64,000 bases of DNA from positions 4,197,501 to 4,261,500 of the forward strand of contig NZ_CP109444.1 of NCBI RefSeq assembly GCF_036227225.1, in the 5' to 3' direction. The notes below the pieces were generated by a model that was not told the DNA's origin, made no database searches, and saw only the letters and a program-made list of their open reading frames with translations. Below, in pieces: positions 1 to 8,842 of this stretch. The position numbers and the translations under genes are program-made. The stretch comes from Streptomyces sp. NBC_01478. Lineage in GTDB: Bacteria > Actinomycetota > Actinomycetes > Streptomycetales > Streptomycetaceae. Each line of letters opens with the position of its first letter. Within the stretch, counting starts at the first letter, position 1.

Positions 1-239
1 ATGTTCACGACCTTGCGGCCACGGTGCGTACCGAACTCCACCGCACCGGCGTTCAGCGCGAACAGCGTGTCGTCGCCGCCACGGCCGACGCCCGAACCGG
101 GGTGGAAGTGGGTGCCGCGCTGGCGGACCAGGATCTCACCAGCGTTGACGACCTGACCGCCGAAGCGCTTCACGCCGAGCCGCTGGGCATTGGAGTCGCG
201 ACCGTTCCGGGTGGACGATGCGCCCTTCTTGTGTGCCAT
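1..239 (-). CDS. rpmA: 50S ribosomal protein L27 (3' end outside window)
   Basis: The start codon is the ATG at 239 and the reading frame runs off the left edge, leaving 79 codons. The protein begins [20 protein letters not shown], which is the typical L27 N-terminus, and continues through the [20 protein letters not shown] segment. L27 sits at the peptidyl-transferase centre of the large subunit. Full-length actinobacterial L27 is about 85 residues, so only the last few residues are missing. It lies 14 bases downstream of rplU on the same strand, the usual rplU-rpmA operon. No cleavable N-terminal extension of the Firmicutes kind is present. Confidence 0.97.
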   Translation of the reverse strand, partial: MAHKKGASSTRNGRDSNAQRLGVKRFGGQVVNAGEILVRQRGTHFHPGSGVGRGGDDTLFALNAGAVEFGTHRGRKVVN

Positions 240-253
240 CTCTCCTCAGTCCC

Positions 254-574
254 TTACTTCGCAGCCGCGGGGATCTCAGTGACCTTGATCGCCGTGTACT
301 GCTGGCGGTGGCCCTGACGACGGCGGTAACCGGTCTTGTTCTTGTACCGAAGGATGTCGATCTTGACGCCCTTGTGGTGGTCCACGATCTCGGCCTGGAC
401 CTTGATGCCGGCCAGCACCCACGGGTCGCTGGTCACAGCGTCGCCGTCGACAACGAGCAGGGTCGAGAGCTCGACCGTGTCGCCAACCTTGGCAGTGGAA
501 ATCTTGTCAACCTCAACGATGTCGCCGACAGCAACCTTGTGCTGGCGACCACCGCTGCGCACGATGGCGTACAC
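254..574 (-). CDS. rplU: 50S ribosomal protein L21
   Basis: This encodes 106 residues starting at a GTG (574) and reading [20 protein letters not shown], the standard L21 start. It ends in the conserved basic tail with [13 protein letters not shown]. The open frame extends upstream past the GTG, but the extension has no L21 similarity, and a GAGAGTGAG ribosome binding site sits just before the GTG. L21 is an early-assembly protein that binds 23S rRNA. The gene is followed at once by rpmA. It is separated from the upstream rne by about 230 bases that hold several hairpins and may form an L21-type leader. Confidence 0.96.
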   Translation of the reverse strand: MYAIVRSGGRQHKVAVGDIVEVDKISTAKVGDTVELSTLLVVDGDAVTSDPWVLAGIKVQAEIVDHHKGVKIDILRYKNKTGYRRRQGHRQQYTAIKVTEIPAAAK

Positions 575-686
575 GCTGATCTCACTCTCTAGCTCAGGGA
601 CGGCACCCCCGCAGTCCAGCCGCCCTGCAGAGCAGACGGCCTCTCCCGGCGGAACACACCCGGGAGGAAGAGGTTTACGGGGATGT

Positions 687-709
687 GGCGTGTCACCAGT
701 GGACACGCC
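687..709 (-). promoter_or_regulatory. Perfect 8-bp hairpin in the rplU leader
   Basis: GGCGTGTC (687-694) and GACACGCC (702-709) form a perfect stem around a 7-base loop, about 110 bases upstream of the rplU start. A second, looser stem (CTCCCGG / CCGGGAG, 643-666) lies nearer the gene. Ribosomal-protein autoregulatory leaders are known upstream of L21 operons in other bacteria. Whether this is such a leader is inference from position and pairing only. Confidence 0.4.
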
Positions 710-764
710 GACAGTCAAGGTTACGGGCCCGCAGCCGAACGGGTCAAACCGGGCCCGGTGGGGA

Positions 765-793
765 GTGCGGCCGGTCACATGGACCGGCCGCAC
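765..793 (-). terminator. Terminator hairpin after rne
   Basis: A perfect 12-bp inverted repeat (GTGCGGCCGGTC / GACCGGCCGCAC) with a 5-base loop starts 12 bases beyond the rne stop codon. There is no T tract, which is usual for Streptomyces hairpin terminators. It probably ends or attenuates rne transcripts before rplU. Confidence 0.75.
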
Positions 794-804
794 CCGCCCG
801 GGGT

Positions 805-3800
805 TCAGCCCTCGTCGGTGGAGGCGGTGACGGAGGACGGGCTCGTCTGCTCCGCCGCCGCGGTCTTCTTCGACGTGGTCTTGGCGGCCTTCTTGGCCGT
901 CGTCTTCTTGGCGGCCGTCTTCTTGGCCGCGGTCTTGGTGGCCGCCGCCTTCTTGGCGACCGCCTTCTTCGCCGGGGCCTTCTTGGCGGCCTTGCGAGCG
1001 GCCGTCTTCTTCACCGGCGCGTCAGCCTCGACCTCGGCCGCAGCCGCGACCTCGGCGGCCGGCGCTTCCTCCACCACGGCCGACGGTACGACCGTGACGG
1101 CCGCCTCCTCGGACGCGGTGGGCGCGGTGGCCTTGCGCACGGCACGACGCCGCGGGCGGGCCGGAGCCGCGCTCTCGGCGGGCGCCTCGGGCTGCTCGAC
1201 CTCGGCGGCCGGGGCGGGTGCCTCGACGACGACCGGTGCGGCGGCCTCGGTGACCGTCACGACGGCGGCCTCCTCGGACCCCGCCGGAGACCCGGCGGGC
1301 GCGGTCGCCTTGCGAGTCGCACGACGGCGCGTACGCCCCTTGGGCGCGGCGTCGTCGACGGCCGGGGCCTCGACCTCGACCACGGGGGCCTGGGTCTCCT
1401 CGACCGCGGGCGCCTCGACGACCGGGTCCTCCACGGCGGCGGGGGCGGCCTGCGCGGCGGACGCCGGCTCGGCCTCCTCGCGCACCTCGTGGACCTCACG
1501 CGGCTGCCGCGACTCACGGGACTCCGCCCTCGGCGCACCGGCCGGAGCCGACGCCCGCCGGCTCGTCCGGCGCCGCGAACGCCCGCCACGGGTGGCCGCG
1601 GCCTCCGCCTCGGCGGCGCTGCTGTACAGGTCCTCGTCGGGCCTGAACTCGGTCTCGGCGAACGGCACCGGCATGGCGACCTCGGCCGCCACCTCCGCCT
1701 CGGTCTCGACCTCGTCGGACTCGTGGTCGTGCTCGTGCGTGTCGTGGGCGTCCTGCCCGCTCCCGTCACCACCACGCCCGCGCCGCTTGCGCTTGCCGCC
1801 GCCACCGACCGAGGTCGGCTGCTCCATGTGCACGATCACGCCACGGCCGTTGCAGTGGACGCAGGTCTCGGAGAAGGACTCCAGCAGACCCTGTCCAACG
1901 CGCTTACGGGTCATCTGGACCAGGCCCAGCGAGGTGACCTCGGCGACCTGGTGCTTCGTACGGTCGCGTCCCAGGCACTCCAGGAGCCGCCGCAGGACGA
2001 GGTCCCGGTTGGACTCCAGGACCATGTCGATGAAGTCGATGACGACGATGCCGCCCAGGTCGCGCAGCCGGAGCTGGCGCACGATCTCCTCGGCCGCCTC
2101 CAGGTTGTTCCTGGTCACGGTCTCTTCGAGGTTGCCGCCCTGACCGGTGAACTTGCCGGTGTTGACGTCGATCACGATCATCGCTTCGGTCTTGTCGATG
2201 ACCAGCGAACCGCCGCTCGGCAGCCAGACCTTGCGGTCCAGCGCCTTCATCAACTGCTCGTCGATGCGGTACGTCGCGAAGACGTCGACCTCGGAGGTCC
2301 ACCGGGACAGCCGGTCGGCGAGGTCGGGGGCGACGTGCGAGACGTAGCCGTGGATGGTGTCCCACGCCTCGTCACCGCTGACGATGACCTTGGTGAAGTC
2401 CTCGTTGAAGATGTCGCGCACGACGCGGACGGTCATGTCCGGCTCGCCGTACAGCAGGGACGGGGCGTTCGAACCGCCGCCGCCCTTCGACTTCTTCTGG
2501 ATGTCCTCCCACTGGGCCTGCAGCCGCTCGACGTCACGGCTCAGCTCGTCCTCGCTCGCGCCCTCGGCGGCGGTGCGCACGATGACGCCCGCGTCCTCGG
2601 GGACGATCTTCTTGAGGATGGTCTTCAGCCGGGCCCGCTCGGTGTCGGGCAGTTTGCGGCTGATGCCGGTCATCGAACCCTCGGGGACGTACACGAGGTA
2701 ACGCCCCGGCAGCGAGACCTGGCTGGTCAGCCGAGCGCCCTTGTGCCCGATCGGGTCCTTGGTGACCTGTACGAGGACGGACTGGCCGGACTTGAGCGCG
2801 CTCTCGATGCGGCGCGGCCCGTTGGCCATGCCGAGCGCCTCGAAGTTGACCTCACCGGCGTACAGGACGGCGTTGCGCCCCTTGCCGATGTCGATGAACG
2901 CGGCCTCCATGGAGGGCAGCACGTTCTGGACCTTGCCCAGGTAGACGTTGCCGACGTACGAGGTCGACTGCTCCTTGTTGACGTAGTGCTCGACGAGCAC
3001 GCCGTCCTCCAGGACGCCGATCTGCGTGCGCTCACCGCTCTGCCGGACGACCATCACACGCTCGACGGCCTCGCGGCGGGCCAGGAACTCGGCCTCGGTG
3101 ATGATCGGGACGCGCCGACGCCCCTGCTCGCGGCCTTCGCGACGACGCTGCTTCTTGGCCTCGAGACGCGTCGAGCCCTTGATGGACTGCACCTCGTCGC
3201 TCGGGTGCTCGTCCTTCTTGGCGCGCGGCTCGCGGACCTTGACGACGGTGCGCTCGGGGTCGTCCGACGACGAGGGCGTCTCGCTCTCGCCGCCCGAGTC
3301 ACCGGCGCGACGACGCCGACGGCGCCGGCGACGGCTGCTGCTCGACCCGGAACCGCCCTGGTCCTCGTCCGCGTCCTCGGCGTCCTCCTCGATCTGCTCG
3401 GCGGTGTCCGCCGCATCCTGATCGGCCTGCGCGGCCTGCTCGGCGGCGTACTCCTCGCCGTCCTCGCCCTCGTCCTCACCGGTGGCGGACTCGCCACGGC
3501 GACGGCGACGGCCTCCACGACGACGGCGGCGGCGCGAACCGGTCTCCTCGGCCTCGTCACCGTCGGCGGAGTCCTCGGCCTCCTCGGCCTCTTCGGGCTC
3601 CTCCTCGACGACGACGGCCTCCACGACGGCCGGAGCCTCGGGCTCCGCCTCGAAGGCGGCACCCCGGCGCCGACGCCGACGACGTCCGCCGGTCTCCTCC
3701 TCGACAGCCTCCACGACGACGGGCTCCGCCACGACGACGATCTCTTCCTCGTCGTCCTCCACGGCCTCGGCGGCAGCGGCCGCGGCGGCGCGCTCCGGCG

Positions 3801-4860
3801 TCTGGAACATCGGCTCGGTGAAGACGGGCGCCTGGAACACGGCCACCGCGGGCCGCCTCGGCCGACGCGGTCCGTCCTCGTCCTCGGCAGCGGTCCCGTT
3901 CTTGGGCGCGGGCGCGGAGAACCCTCCGGCGGCGGTCCGTACGGCCCGACGCCGACGCCGCGGCCCGGAGTCCTCGGCGGGAGTCTCAGCAGGGGTGTTC
4001 GTCTCCGCGGTGTCCGCGGGGGTCTCGTCGTTCACAGGGGCCTCCTCGCCCACGGGCGTCCCGGCAGGCGCGGACACACGGCGCGTGGCGCGACGACGGC
4101 TCCGACGCGGAGCGGCATCCTCATCGGACACCGCGGCCGCGGAACCTTCGGTCACTTCTTCGGTCACCGAGGTGGCTTCAACACTCTCGGCGTTCTCAGG
4201 CACATCACTCGCCTCAGGCGCAGCGGCAGGCGCGGACACCCGCCGAGTGGCACGCCGACGCGTACGCCCGGCAGGCGCGGCCTCTTCAGCCACGGCCTCT
4301 TCCACAACAGGCGCCTCTACGACGGCGGGCGCCTCGGCGACAACAGCCGCCTCGGTCGCTTCAGGCACCTCCGCCTCGACGGTCTCGGGCGCGGTCACCC
4401 GGCGCGTGGCCCGACGGCGGCTACGCCGCGGAGCGGCATCCTCGTCGGACTCGACGGGCGGCGCGGCCTCCTCGACGGCGGCAGGCGCGGCGGCGGCAAC
4501 GGCCGGCACCACGATCTCGGCCGCCTCGGGCACCTCACTCGCCTCAGGCGCACCGGCGGGCGCGGACACCCGCCGAGTGGCACGCCGACGCGTACGCCCG
4601 GCAGGCGCGGCCTCTTCGGCCACGGCCTCTTCCACGACAGGCGTCTCTACGACAGCGGGCGCCTCGATGGCCGCCACCTCGTCGTTCTTCTCGTCGCTCA
4701 CCTCGGCCGGTATGGCCGGAGCGCCGTTCTCGACCGCGCCCTCGGCGGCGGTCGGCGGTCCCGCTGGGCGAGACGCGGCGCGGCGCCTGCGGCGCGGCGG
4801 CAGCGTGTCGCTCGGGGTGTTCGGTTCGGAACCCTCTGCGGGTTCGGTCGGTTCGAGCAT
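805..4860 (-). CDS. rne: Ribonuclease E/G family endoribonuclease, long Streptomyces form
   Basis: This 1351-residue protein has its catalytic core in the middle, as in Streptomyces RNase ES. Residues 1 to about 590 are low-complexity, Ala/Glu/Arg-rich, with clusters such as RRRRRRRRR and at least four near-identical RRRATRRV cassettes. The S1-like RNA-binding part follows (about 600-705, [19 protein letters not shown]). The catalytic metal-binding aspartates are in VIDVNTGKF (D898) and VVIDFIDM (D942). The zinc-link CVHCNGRG is at 1000-1007. The C-terminus returns to low complexity and ends in a Lys/Ala tail resembling histone H1. The enzyme cuts AU-rich single-stranded RNA in mRNA decay and rRNA processing. 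The disordered arms are presumed scaffolds for degradosome partners and RNA. The ATG at 4860 is the first plausible start. Confidence 0.95.
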   Translation of the reverse strand: MLEPTEPAEGSEPNTPSDTLPPRRRRRAASRPAGPPTAAEGAVENGAPAIPAEVSDEKNDEVAAIEAPAVVETPVVEEAVAEEAAPAGRTRRRATRRVSAPAGAPEASEVPEAAEIVVPAVAAAAPAAVEEAAPPVESDEDAAPRRSRRRATRRVTAPETVEAEVPEATEAAVVAEAPAVVEAPVVEEAVAEEAAPAGRTRRRATRRVSAPAAAPEASDVPENAESVEATSVTEEVTEGSAAAVSDEDAAPRRSRRRATRRVSAPAGTPVGEEAPVNDETPADTAETNTPAETPAEDSGPRRRRRAVRTAAGGFSAPAPKNGTAAEDEDGPRRPRRPAVAVFQAPVFTEPMFQTPERAAAAAAAEAVEDDEEEIVVVAEPVVVEAVEEETGGRRRRRRRGAAFEAEPEAPAVVEAVVVEEEPEEAEEAEDSADGDEAEETGSRRRRRRGGRRRRRGESATGEDEGEDGEEYAAEQAAQADQDAADTAEQIEEDAEDADEDQGGSGSSSSRRRRRRRRRAGDSGGESETPSSSDDPERTVVKVREPRAKKDEHPSDEVQSIKGSTRLEAKKQRRREGREQGRRRVPIITEAEFLARREAVERVMVVRQSGERTQIGVLEDGVLVEHYVNKEQSTSYVGNVYLGKVQNVLPSMEAAFIDIGKGRNAVLYAGEVNFEALGMANGPRRIESALKSGQSVLVQVTKDPIGHKGARLTSQVSLPGRYLVYVPEGSMTGISRKLPDTERARLKTILKKIVPEDAGVIVRTAAEGASEDELSRDVERLQAQWEDIQKKSKGGGGSNAPSLLYGEPDMTVRVVRDIFNEDFTKVIVSGDEAWDTIHGYVSHVAPDLADRLSRWTSEVDVFATYRIDEQLMKALDRKVWLPSGGSLVIDKTEAMIVIDVNTGKFTGQGGNLEETVTRNNLEAAEEIVRQLRLRDLGGIVVIDFIDMVLESNRDLVLRRLLECLGRDRTKHQVAEVTSLGLVQMTRKRVGQGLLESFSETCVHCNGRGVIVHMEQPTSVGGGGKRKRRGRGGDGSGQDAHDTHEHDHESDEVETEAEVAAEVAMPVPFAETEFRPDEDLYSSAAEAEAAATRGGRSRRRTSRRASAPAGAPRAESRESRQPREVHEVREEAEPASAAQAAPAAVEDPVVEAPAVEETQAPVVEVEAPAVDDAAPKGRTRRRATRKATAPAGSPAGSEEAAVVTVTEAAAPVVVEAPAPAAEVEQPEAPAESAAPARPRRRAVRKATAPTASEEAAVTVVPSAVVEEAPAAEVAAAAEVEADAPVKKTAARKAAKKAPAKKAVAKKAAATKTAAKKTAAKKTTAKKAAKTTSKKTAAAEQTSPSSVTASTDEG
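4201..4660. repeat. Near-identical 130-bp direct repeat inside rne
   Basis: Bases 4201-4330 and 4531-4660 are almost identical and lie exactly 330 bases (110 codons) apart, so the duplication is in frame. Each copy encodes the Arg-rich cassette ending in [13 protein letters not shown] plus the preceding [15 protein letters not shown] segment. This is direct evidence that the disordered N-terminal arm of RNase E grows and shrinks by segmental duplication. Confidence 0.85.
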
Positions 4861-5122
4861 GCGGGCGTTTCTCCCGTCAGGCTCCCGGGCGCCGCGCCTG
4901 GTCCGGCATGAATGCCGGTGACGTCCGCGGCTCGCGCGTTGCGCGGTGCCGCCGTCCGGGGCGCGGGCGCCGCACGGGAGCTCTCTGTGTCCTGTCTCGC
5001 CGGTTCCGTACGCCCATTTGCGGACGGCCTGGCGAAAGTCTTGTGGTCGGTGCGCTGCCCGACCCAGGTGGCTCCCGAGTCCGAGGGCGACGCTACGACG
5101 TCCGTCCTACGCGGAACCTTCC

Positions 5123-5932
5123 CTACGCCGGCGCCTTCGCGGCGGCAGCTTCGGCGACCGTGGCATTCCCGGTCACTGCTGCCTCGCGGTCGGGCGCGAG
5201 CGGGTCGGTCACCGTGCCGGTCTCTTCATCGAACAGCCCCTGCGCCAGCCTGGTCACCGCTGCGGCGACCGGCGGCGCCAGGTCGGCCACGGCGCGAAGA
5301 CCGGACAGGACGTCGTCGGGTCGAACGGCAGGCGTCACGTGCCGAACAACCAGCCGCAGTATCGCACAGGCCTGGTCGGTAGGCCTATCAGCCTGTGGAC
5401 TGATCGTCTCGAGATGGGCTACCGCGGAGCGGGCGTCGAAGGTGCGCATGCCGTTCTTGGCCATGCGCTGGACCTCTACGCTCTCGGCCGCGTTGAACGC
5501 GGCCACCGCGCGCTCGGCGTCCTCGGGCGCCACCCCGTCCAGCCGCAGCTCCCACACGGAAGCCGTGAGCCGGTCGGCGAGCCCGGAGGTCCGGGCCTCG
5601 ACCGCGTCGACGATGTCGAGCCCGACGGGCATCGACTCGTCGAGCAGCTCGCGCAGTTGGCCGGGGTCGCGCTCGGCGGTGAGCGCGATCTCCAGGTATT
5701 CCGCCTCACTGCCCGTGCCGGTGGGTGCGGCATTGGCGTACGACACCTTCGGATGCGGCGTGAACCCGGCCGAGTACGCCATCGGCACCTCGGCGCGGCG
5801 CAGCGCACGCTCGAAGGCGCGCTGGAAGTCACGGTGGCTGGTGAACCGGAGGCGGCCGCGCTTGGTGTAGCGCAGTCGGATGCGCTGCACCGCGGGTGCG
5901 GGCGGCGGGCCTTCGGGCTGTCGCTTGCCCAG
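5123..5932 (-). CDS. TIGR03936 family (DUF2344) radical-SAM-associated protein
   Basis: The protein (269 residues from the chosen start) carries the family signature RLRYTKRGRLRFTSHRDFQR followed by FTPHPKVSYANAAPTGTGSEAEYLEI. Family members are the usual partner, or C-terminal fusion, of the TIGR03960 radical SAM protein. That partner is at 14268-16235 here, unusually far away. The molecular function is not established. No ATG or GTG has a good ribosome binding site near the conserved start. A CTG at 5932 sits 8 bases after AAGGA and 4 bases after the upstream stop, giving the product MGKRQPEGPPP, and I prefer it. The GTG at 5890 is the alternative. Confidence 0.85.
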   Translation of the reverse strand: MGKRQPEGPPPAPAVQRIRLRYTKRGRLRFTSHRDFQRAFERALRRAEVPMAYSAGFTPHPKVSYANAAPTGTGSEAEYLEIALTAERDPGQLRELLDESMPVGLDIVDAVEARTSGLADRLTASVWELRLDGVAPEDAERAVAAFNAAESVEVQRMAKNGMRTFDARSAVAHLETISPQADRPTDQACAILRLVVRHVTPAVRPDDVLSGLRAVADLAPPVAAAVTRLAQGLFDEETGTVTDPLAPDREAAVTGNATVAEAAAAKAPA

Positions 5933-5936
5933 TGTC

Positions 5937-7058
5937 CTAGTCCTTCGTGAGAACGGTCGTACTTCTGCCAAGAGTACGTGTGTCGTCGGCCATCGGTTCC
6001 CGTCGCTCCACCGGCTCCGGTTGTCGCGGCTCGCCGAAGACCATCCGCCGGAAGTCGGCACGCGCCTGCCGGGCGGACTCGCGCACGGCGCCCAGCACCT
6101 GCCGGGTGACCCGTCCCACAGCGCGCGCGGCCTCGGCGGCGGGCCGCAGCACCAGGTCCCGTACGAGGTGTCCGACCGGGGTGAGAACGGTCCGGTACAC
6201 CCAGGTCACCGGCTCCACGAAGATCCACCGGAAGAGGGTCCCCAGCACCCGCCCCACGGCGCGCGAGATGTGCCCCGCGATCCGCCAGGCATGCCCGAGG
6301 GCGTCCCACACCTCCCGCCCGACGACGGCGAGCACCCGCCCGACCGGTGTCAGCACCCAGCGCCACAGTCCGATCGCGGGCAGCACGAGCAGAATCCGGG
6401 CCGCCCAGTACAGGACGACGCCCACTCCCGTGCCGACGGCCCTCACCAGCCACAACACTCCCCGCCCGCACCAGGCGAACGCGTGCCCGACCGGCGTGAG
6501 GATCCAGGTGTACAGCCACCCGGCGGGCACGACGAGCAGATACCGCCCGAGCCAGGCCACGCCCGCGGCCACCCCGTTGACGACCCAGGCCACACCGGCG
6601 GCCAGCCCGTTCACCACCCACGCGCACGCGTGCCCGACGGGAGTGAGCACGCGCGCGTAGACCCATGCCAGCCCGCTCCCGATCTGCCGGGCGACCCAGG
6701 TGAGGGCGTGCCCGAGCGGGGTGAGCACGTACCGGTACAGCCGGACGAGCGGCACCAGGACAAGAAGGTTGGCGAGCCATCCGAGCGCCTTGGCGAGCGG
6801 CACGACGACGTATCGCCACAGCACCACCCACGGCCACACGAACACCGCGCGTGCCACCGGCCGCAGCACGGTCCGGTACAGGAACCGTCCGCCGGCCACC
6901 AGCGCGTCCCACACCAGGCGCACCGGCACGACCAGTACGAGCACGACGATCCGCACCGGCACGCGGATCGCGACGGCGAGACATCCCTCGGGCGGCTGCG
7001 GCGACGGCCGCGCGGCGGGCGGCTTCTCGAATTTCCTGGGGGCGTCCATACCGGGCAA
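5937..7058 (-). CDS. Repeat-containing putative membrane protein
   Basis: I do not recognise a functional family. The 373 residues are rich in V, A, L, W and G, and contain five copies of [VI]LTP[LV]G[HR] at about residues 111, 137, 186, 235 and 291. Two degenerate copies lie at about 64 and 84. Spacings of 20-27 or 49-56 residues suggest a repeated unit of one or two short hydrophobic helices. The acidic/basic C-terminus (after about 330) is likely cytoplasmic. The TTG at 7058 is the preferred start because GGGGAG and GAGG precede it; the ATG at 7049 is too far from them. The stop is only 4 bases before the TIGR03936 start, so the two are probably co-transcribed. Confidence 0.7.
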   Translation of the reverse strand: MPGMDAPRKFEKPPAARPSPQPPEGCLAVAIRVPVRIVVLVLVVPVRLVWDALVAGGRFLYRTVLRPVARAVFVWPWVVLWRYVVVPLAKALGWLANLLVLVPLVRLYRYVLTPLGHALTWVARQIGSGLAWVYARVLTPVGHACAWVVNGLAAGVAWVVNGVAAGVAWLGRYLLVVPAGWLYTWILTPVGHAFAWCGRGVLWLVRAVGTGVGVVLYWAARILLVLPAIGLWRWVLTPVGRVLAVVGREVWDALGHAWRIAGHISRAVGRVLGTLFRWIFVEPVTWVYRTVLTPVGHLVRDLVLRPAAEAARAVGRVTRQVLGAVRESARQARADFRRMVFGEPRQPEPVERREPMADDTRTLGRSTTVLTKD

Positions 7059-7064
7059 GACGCC

Positions 7065-7598
7065 TCAGCTCCCCGTCCGGATCCAGTACCGCAACTTCCC
7101 GTCCCGCTCGTCCTCGAACTCCCCGCCACCGGCCTCGATCACCTTGCGGGAGGCGATGTTGGTGGTGTCACAGGTCACGAGCACCGGATCCAGGCCGAGC
7201 GCGCGGGCGTACGGCAGGACGTCGCGGAGCATCGCGGTCGCGTGCCCCCGGCGACGATGGGCGGGCCGGATGCCGTAGCCGATGTGGCCGCCGTAGTCGC
7301 GGAGGTACGGGGTGAGCCGGTGCCGTAGCTGTATCCGGCCGAGGTAGGTGTCGCCGTCGACGTACCAGTACCAGGTGTTCGGCACGAATCCCTCGGGCCG
7401 GTGACCCGCCTCCGACTCCTCCTCGCGCACCGCCTCGACGTACCGCGCGAACCCGGCCGGCTGCCGCCAGGTGCTGCCGTGTTCCCGCAGTTCGCGCGCG
7501 AGGGTGCCGCCGAAGAAGTCGTCCTCGACGATGTGCTCGTGCACGGCGTCCAGGAACGAGACCCGGAACCGGGCGTCGGGCAGGATCAGTTCAGGCAT
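7065..7598 (-). CDS. GNAT family N-acetyltransferase
   Basis: A 177-residue protein with the GNAT acetyl-CoA signature in IGYGIRPAHRRRGHATAML (about 107-125) and the downstream V/T-CDTTNIASRKVIEAGG motif typical of the family. The WYWYVDGDTYLGRIQLRH strand precedes the core. The substrate is unknown; amino-group acetylation of a small molecule or protein N-terminus is possible. Only 3 bases separate it from the next acetyltransferase upstream, and 6 bases from the repeat membrane protein downstream, so this is a tight operon. No strong ribosome binding site is visible, consistent with translational coupling. Confidence 0.88.
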   Translation of the reverse strand: MPELILPDARFRVSFLDAVHEHIVEDDFFGGTLARELREHGSTWRQPAGFARYVEAVREEESEAGHRPEGFVPNTWYWYVDGDTYLGRIQLRHRLTPYLRDYGGHIGYGIRPAHRRRGHATAMLRDVLPYARALGLDPVLVTCDTTNIASRKVIEAGGGEFEDERDGKLRYWIRTGS

Positions 7599-7601
7599 CG
7601 G

Positions 7602-8081
7602 TCAAGGGTAGGGGTCGCCGCGGGCGACGCGGGCGTGCAGGAGCCGGGGCGAGGAGGCGAAGCCGCGGCGGGCGTAGGCGGGGATCGCCCGGGGGGAGGA
7701 GTGGACGGTGACGCGTTCGAGCCCGAGGTCCTGGGCGCGGGCCAGCACCGCTTCCACCAGTTGTCCGCCGACACCGCTGTCCCGCTCGCCGGGGATCACG
7801 TACACGCACTGCAGATCGCCGCCGGCCCGCCGCAGGGCACGCGGAGTCGGCACCCGCTGGACCACGGCCGGCCACGCCATCCCGATGAGCACGCCGTCCC
7901 GTACGACGACCATGCAGCGGTGTGAACCCGTGTTCTCCGCCGCCCAGTTGACGAAGTGCCGGACGAACTCCTCGCGGGTGGTGACGGGTTGGTCGCCGTT
8001 CTCCAGGATCCACCGCCAGCGCAGTCCGGCGACGACGCCCAGCTCGGCGGGTTCCGCAGGGCGGATCGTGATGTTGTCCAC
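7602..8081 (-). CDS. GNAT family N-acetyltransferase
   Basis: This 159-residue protein starts at GTG 8081 (MDNITIRPAEPAELGVVAGL). The acetyl-CoA binding region is LQCVYVIPGERDSGVGGQLVEAVL, which keeps the R/Q-x-x-G-x-G/A pattern in degenerate form. A YARRGFASSPRLLHARV end follows. It is a paralogue in kind, not in sequence, of the adjacent GNAT gene. The substrate is unknown. It probably heads the short operon running left to the repeat membrane protein. Confidence 0.85.
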   Translation of the reverse strand: MDNITIRPAEPAELGVVAGLRWRWILENGDQPVTTREEFVRHFVNWAAENTGSHRCMVVVRDGVLIGMAWPAVVQRVPTPRALRRAGGDLQCVYVIPGERDSGVGGQLVEAVLARAQDLGLERVTVHSSPRAIPAYARRGFASSPRLLHARVARGDPYP

Positions 8082-8100
8082 CCGTGCATTGTGCGGCAGT

Positions 8101-8775
8101 TCAGCGGCCGTCGGCAGGGGGCGCCAGCAGCGCGTCGACGATCTCCCGCAGAGGCGCGGCCAGTTGGGCGGCGGTCGCGTCGCGCAGGGGACGCAGACCT
8201 ACGGCGGACCGTACGACGGCGACGCCGACGCCGAGCGCGACGAGCAGTTCCGCCCGCAGCAGCCGTTCGTCGTCCTCCCCCGCCGGGCCCTCGCCGGACG
8301 CCTCGAGGATCTGGCGGCTGTACTCGTCCAACGCCTTGCGGCGCAGGGCGTCCACGCGCTCGTCGCCGGAGCCGCGCAGCAGCATCAGTACGGGGTGTTC
8401 GCCGAACTCCGGCCAGGCACCGGCGGACAGTTGGTGGCTGAGCGCCTCGGCGAGGCCGGCCCGGTCCGAGGGGAATTCCTCATCCCGGCCCAGGAAGCGG
8501 GGAGTCGAGGCCAGGGCCGCCTTGAACAGCCCCTCCTTCGAGTCGAAGTACCGCTTGATGAGAGCCAGGTTGACCCCGACGTCGGCGGCGACGTCCCGCA
8601 AGGTCGTGCGGTCGTACCCGAGTCGGGTGAACCGGCTGCTGGCGGCCTCGAGCAGCGCCTGCCGGGTCGCCGCCGCGTCCCGCCGACGGGGCCCGTCGGC
8701 CTCACCCGTCTCACTGCCCTCACCCGTCACCACCGGCGACCTCCTGCCCAAGCCCAAGTAATCACTCGTTGACAT
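8101..8775 (-). CDS. TetR family transcriptional regulator
   Basis: The 224-residue protein has an N-terminal TetR DNA-binding domain at about residues 33-80, with the helix-turn-helix TLRDVAADVGVNLALIKRYFDSKEGLF. The C-terminal ligand domain is less conserved. It is transcribed divergently from the isochorismatase-like gene at 8843, the classic layout for a local repressor of that gene. The ATG at 8775 overlaps a CATGCC/GGCATG inverted repeat, and only a weak ribosome binding site is present, so the transcript may be nearly leaderless. The inducer cannot be predicted. Confidence 0.9.
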   Translation of the reverse strand: MSTSDYLGLGRRSPVVTGEGSETGEADGPRRRDAAATRQALLEAASSRFTRLGYDRTTLRDVAADVGVNLALIKRYFDSKEGLFKAALASTPRFLGRDEEFPSDRAGLAEALSHQLSAGAWPEFGEHPVLMLLRGSGDERVDALRRKALDEYSRQILEASGEGPAGEDDERLLRAELLVALGVGVAVVRSAVGLRPLRDATAAQLAAPLREIVDALLAPPADGR

Positions 8776-8801
8776 GCCTACAGGGCATGGTTACGTTAAG
8801 C

Positions 8802-8821
8802 AAGTAATCACCTGATGACTT
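8802..8821. promoter_or_regulatory. Candidate TetR operator
   Basis: AAGTAATCA-CC-TGATGACTT is a 20-bp palindrome matching at 8 of 9 paired positions in the divergent promoter region. The same AAGTAATCA half-site recurs at 8756-8764, at the start of the TetR gene itself, with a weak second half. This suggests two operators 46 bases apart and autoregulation. Confidence 0.6.
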
Positions 8822-8842
8822 AGCCCCTATGAAGGGACAGCG

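Noticed and set aside
254..793. A 179-codon form of rplU
   Set aside because: The first 73 codons have no L21 similarity and lie upstream of a good ribosome binding site at the GTG at 574.
685..4911. A 1408-codon open frame opposite rne
   Set aside because: Its Arg/Gly/Leu-rich composition is the mirror of the biased rne codons, and it has no domain. Long antisense frames are routine in DNA this GC-rich.
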